Notes under the pieces: generated by a model
Told to the model about the DNA's origin: nothing
The model's input: only the letters and a program-made list of their open reading frames with translations
Databases searched by the model: none
Position numbers and translations under genes: made by a program
Origin: PALSA-555 sp035468285
GTDB lineage: Bacteria > Actinomycetota > Acidimicrobiia > IMCC26256 > PALSA-555
Direction of reading: 5' to 3'
NCBI GenBank assembly: GCA_035468285.1
Contig: DATISY010000038.1
Location: 1 to 8,122 of the forward strand
DNA length: 8,122 nt
Part shown: positions 6,374-8,122 of the stretch, piece by piece
How positions within the stretch are numbered: the stretch's first letter is position 1
How the letters are laid out: every line of letters starts with the position of its first letter

Positions 6374-7380
6374 CAGCCGAACCAGATGCTGCGACGATGC
6401 CGCAGCATCTCGTTCACGGCCTCTTGGATCTGAGCCCGGATCCCCTCCGCGTACTCCATGACCTGGCTGCGGTTGTACCGCTCCTGGTTCGGCTCGGCGT
6501 CGAAGTACACGGGTGGCAGCACCCGGATCCGGAACTTCGCCGGGAGCGGGACCACCAGCCCCAGCACCGGCCCGAACACGAACTGGTTCGCGGTCACCGG
6601 GACGTACGGCAGGTTCAGCATCCGGGCCAGGCGGCTCGCCTTGTACACGATCGGCATCGCTTCCTCGTTGCCGATGACCGCCAGCGGGATCACGGGAACC
6701 CCGGCGCGCATCGCCGTCTCGACGAACCCGCCCCGCCCGAACCGGCGCAGCTGATACCGGTCACGCGCCAGCTTCCCGGTCCCTTTCGTGCCCTCAGGGA
6801 AGATCAAGGCCAGCTGCTGCTCGTCGTGGAGCAGCCGGTAGGCGTTGTCGGGATGCGCGGGCACGCCCCCGGTGCGGGACCACAGCGTGCCCAGCACCGG
6901 CACCAAGCGGAACAGGTTGTCGGCCATCCCATACAGCGGACGACCGATCTCGGTCTCGATGCCGTGCATCACGACCGGCGCGTCCGACGGGATCGCGCCG
7001 CCGTGGTTCCCGACGAGAAGGGCACCCCCTTCGGACGGGATGTGCTCGAGGCCGTCCCACTCGGCTCGGAACCAGTGACGATAGATCGGGTCGTAGAGAC
7101 GCCGCGCCACCGCCCGCATCCGCTCGCTGCGACCCCACCCGTCGACGTCGCCTCGCCGCAACCCGCCGTCGTCCGGGGCCGGGGGTGGACGGCGCACGGG
7201 AACCAGCTCGCCGCTCCTCAGCGTCGGGTCGGTCCACGCGACATCGGATGGCACCGACTGGTCGACCGGCTCGAAAGGCACGGGGCCAGTGAACAGGCCC
7301 GGCGGCGCGCCAGGCAACCCCAACAGGCAATTAGCCGCCCACCGGGGCGGATTGGAACGTCCCCGCCCGGGATGACGCAT
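6373..7380 (-). CDS. PlsC-like lysophospholipid/glycerol acyltransferase (LPLAT superfamily)
   Basis: This 335-residue protein resembles the actinobacterial Rv0502-type acyltransferases, which transfer an acyl chain to a glycerol- or lysolipid-type acceptor at the inner membrane face. Visible motifs are LLVGNHGGAIPSDA (121-134) with His126 and Asp133, a GGVPAHPDNAYRLL block (171-184), LALIFPEGTKGTGK (190-203) as acceptor-phosphate site, and GVPVIPLAVIGNEEAMPI (227-244). The His-to-Asp spacing is HX6D rather than the classical HX4D. There is no obvious long membrane span. Residues 1-87 are Pro/Arg/Gly-rich and lack domain motifs. The start is uncertain: ATG 7380 is the longest, while GTG at 7281 and 7254 and ATG 7119 (residue 88) are alternatives, none with a good ribosome site. 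It is the first gene of the operon with the SDR and crotonase-fold genes. Confidence 0.88.
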   Translation of the reverse strand: MRHPGRGRSNPPRWAANCLLGLPGAPPGLFTGPVPFEPVDQSVPSDVAWTDPTLRSGELVPVRRPPPAPDDGGLRRGDVDGWGRSERMRAVARRLYDPIYRHWFRAEWDGLEHIPSEGGALLVGNHGGAIPSDAPVVMHGIETEIGRPLYGMADNLFRLVPVLGTLWSRTGGVPAHPDNAYRLLHDEQQLALIFPEGTKGTGKLARDRYQLRRFGRGGFVETAMRAGVPVIPLAVIGNEEAMPIVYKASRLARMLNLPYVPVTANQFVFGPVLGLVVPLPAKFRIRVLPPVYFDAEPNQERYNRSQVMEYAEGIRAQIQEAVNEMLRHRRSIWFG

Positions 7381-7473
7381 CCGACCGTGGGCGGGCGGTG
7401 ACCCGGCTGACCACGCCGCGGGCGATACCGGGCAGACCGTCCGTCGTCGGGCGACCGCCGCCCCTTCAGGCGC

Positions 7474-8109
7474 TCAGGGGCTGGGGGCGGTGCACACCTG
7501 GAGCGGATTCATGACGGCGGCGATGTCGACGTTGGCGGCTGCGAGTCCACCCGCGAAGCCCGAGACACTGAACCAGCCAAAGCAGTAGTAGAGGCCGCCC
7601 AGGCTGGCATCGAAGGGAACGGTCAGCGTCATGCTCAGCGTCGTGTCTCGCCAGGCGTCCAAAAGGAACCCGTCGTGCAGGTCGACGCCGGTGCCGCCGA
7701 AGTCCACCCACCGGCTGTTCTGCCATGAAACGGCGCCGTGGAAGCTCAAGTGTCCCTCGGCGTACCCCCACGGTGGCGGCGGCGCGAGATAACAGTGGGC
7801 GTTGGCGACGAAGGGGACCTTCAAGCTCGCGGGCTGCGCCTGGGGTGACATCAGGAACCAGCAACCGGCGCCGCCCCACACCGACCCCGGACCGATGCCC
7901 GCGATGTTCACCTGACCGCCGATGCTGCGGGGTTGGGACGGAACGTTGTCGAGACTGCCGCCGTTGCCCGTGGTGCCGCCGAAGGAGTTGTACGGACCCG
8001 GGTTGCTCGGCGTGCAGCTGTGGGGAGCCGCGACGGCGGGGAGGTAGCGCGTGGGTTCGGGCAGCTCCTCGGAGGGTACCGGCGGTGCCTCGTGGGCAAT
8101 AGCGGTCAC
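7474..8109 (-). CDS. Protein of unknown function, possibly extracytoplasmic, N-terminus uncertain
   Basis: This is a 211-residue ORF starting at GTG 8109. The frame stays open to the window edge, so the real start may lie outside. I do not recognise a family. Residues 1-60 are Pro/Ser/Gly-rich, likely a flexible segment (PNPG-like turns, NSFGGTTGNGG). Residues ~65-205 alternate hydrophobic and polar residues with many aromatic residues and Gly (VWGGAGCWFLMSP, GAVSWQNSRWVDFGGTGVDLHDG, LSMTLTVPFDASLGGLYYCFGWFSV), suggesting a beta-sandwich. Five cysteines (32, 83, 106, 176, 206) could form disulfides, which would fit an exported protein, but no signal peptide is visible after this start. The aromatic-rich, low-Arg composition argues for a real gene rather than a shadow ORF. 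It ends 93 bp before the acyltransferase start; that spacer contains no clear terminator or promoter. Confidence 0.68.
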   Translation of the reverse strand: MTAIAHEAPPVPSEELPEPTRYLPAVAAPHSCTPSNPGPYNSFGGTTGNGGSLDNVPSQPRSIGGQVNIAGIGPGSVWGGAGCWFLMSPQAQPASLKVPFVANAHCYLAPPPPWGYAEGHLSFHGAVSWQNSRWVDFGGTGVDLHDGFLLDAWRDTTLSMTLTVPFDASLGGLYYCFGWFSVSGFAGGLAAANVDIAAVMNPLQVCTAPSP

Positions 8110-8122
8110 CTCGTCACGCGTG

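Noticed and set aside
6397..7401. Plus-strand ORF opposite the acyltransferase (334 codons)
   Set aside because: Its His/Arg/Gln-rich translation has no motif, and the opposite strand carries clear LPLAT motifs.
7381..7473. Terminator or promoter in the spacer before the acyltransferase
   Set aside because: Only 4-bp stems such as GTCG/CGAC and no TAnnnT hexamer well placed for a start codon could be found on the minus strand.
1..8122. tRNA, rRNA, CRISPR array, insertion sequence or prophage genes
   Set aside because: No cloverleaf-like segment, regular repeat-spacer pattern, transposase or integrase motif, or terminal inverted repeat was seen on either strand.

Overview
The window is GC-rich chromosomal DNA (roughly 70% by eye) with GTG starts, very short intergenic gaps and strong G/C bias at third codon positions. 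Its left end has the order FtsB/DivIC-like protein, DUF501 protein, Ppx/GppA phosphatase. This matches the actinobacterial arrangement known downstream of enolase (for example Rv1024-Rv1025-ppx2 in Mycobacterium tuberculosis). A PlsC-like acyltransferase followed by an epimerase-like SDR resembles the Rv0502/Rv0501 pair. Both point to Actinomycetota; an Acidimicrobiia-like lineage is possible but cannot be settled from this sequence.

Layout. Bases 1-1790 (+) hold the 5'-truncated FtsB-like divisome gene, the DUF501 gene and ppx, tightly packed (10-nt gap, then a 4-nt GTGA overlap). Bases 1840-2211 (+) hold a small protein of unknown function, and 2264-3358 (+) an AGXT-like class V aminotransferase. 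Oligoribonuclease (orn, 3355-3924, -) runs head-on into the aminotransferase; both stop codons lie in one CTAG. A RimJ/RimL-like N-acetyltransferase (3973-4581, +) is divergent from orn across only 48 bp and appears to have a leaderless-type promoter. From 7380 down to 4588 on the minus strand, three genes form a compact operon: PlsC-like acyltransferase, epimerase-like SDR (stop and start share one base), and a crotonase-fold protein (1-nt gap). Upstream of these on the same strand, at the right edge, is a cysteine-containing protein of unknown function that may continue beyond the window.

How the genes fit together. The left block is housekeeping: cell division, polyphosphate or (p)ppGpp metabolism, and nanoRNA turnover. 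The minus-strand operon looks like a lipid or acyl-CoA module. The acyltransferase keeps recognisable LPLAT motifs, whereas the SDR lacks the canonical Tyr-x-x-x-Lys and the crotonase lacks both hydratase glutamates. The latter two are therefore probably not the enzymes their family names suggest.

I found no mobile element, CRISPR array, tRNA, rRNA or defence system. Nothing here is convincingly a new multi-gene system. The best leads are the two enzymes with altered active sites encoded beside the acyltransferase, the two unknown proteins, and the GGATCCGG/G-tract region before the aminotransferase.
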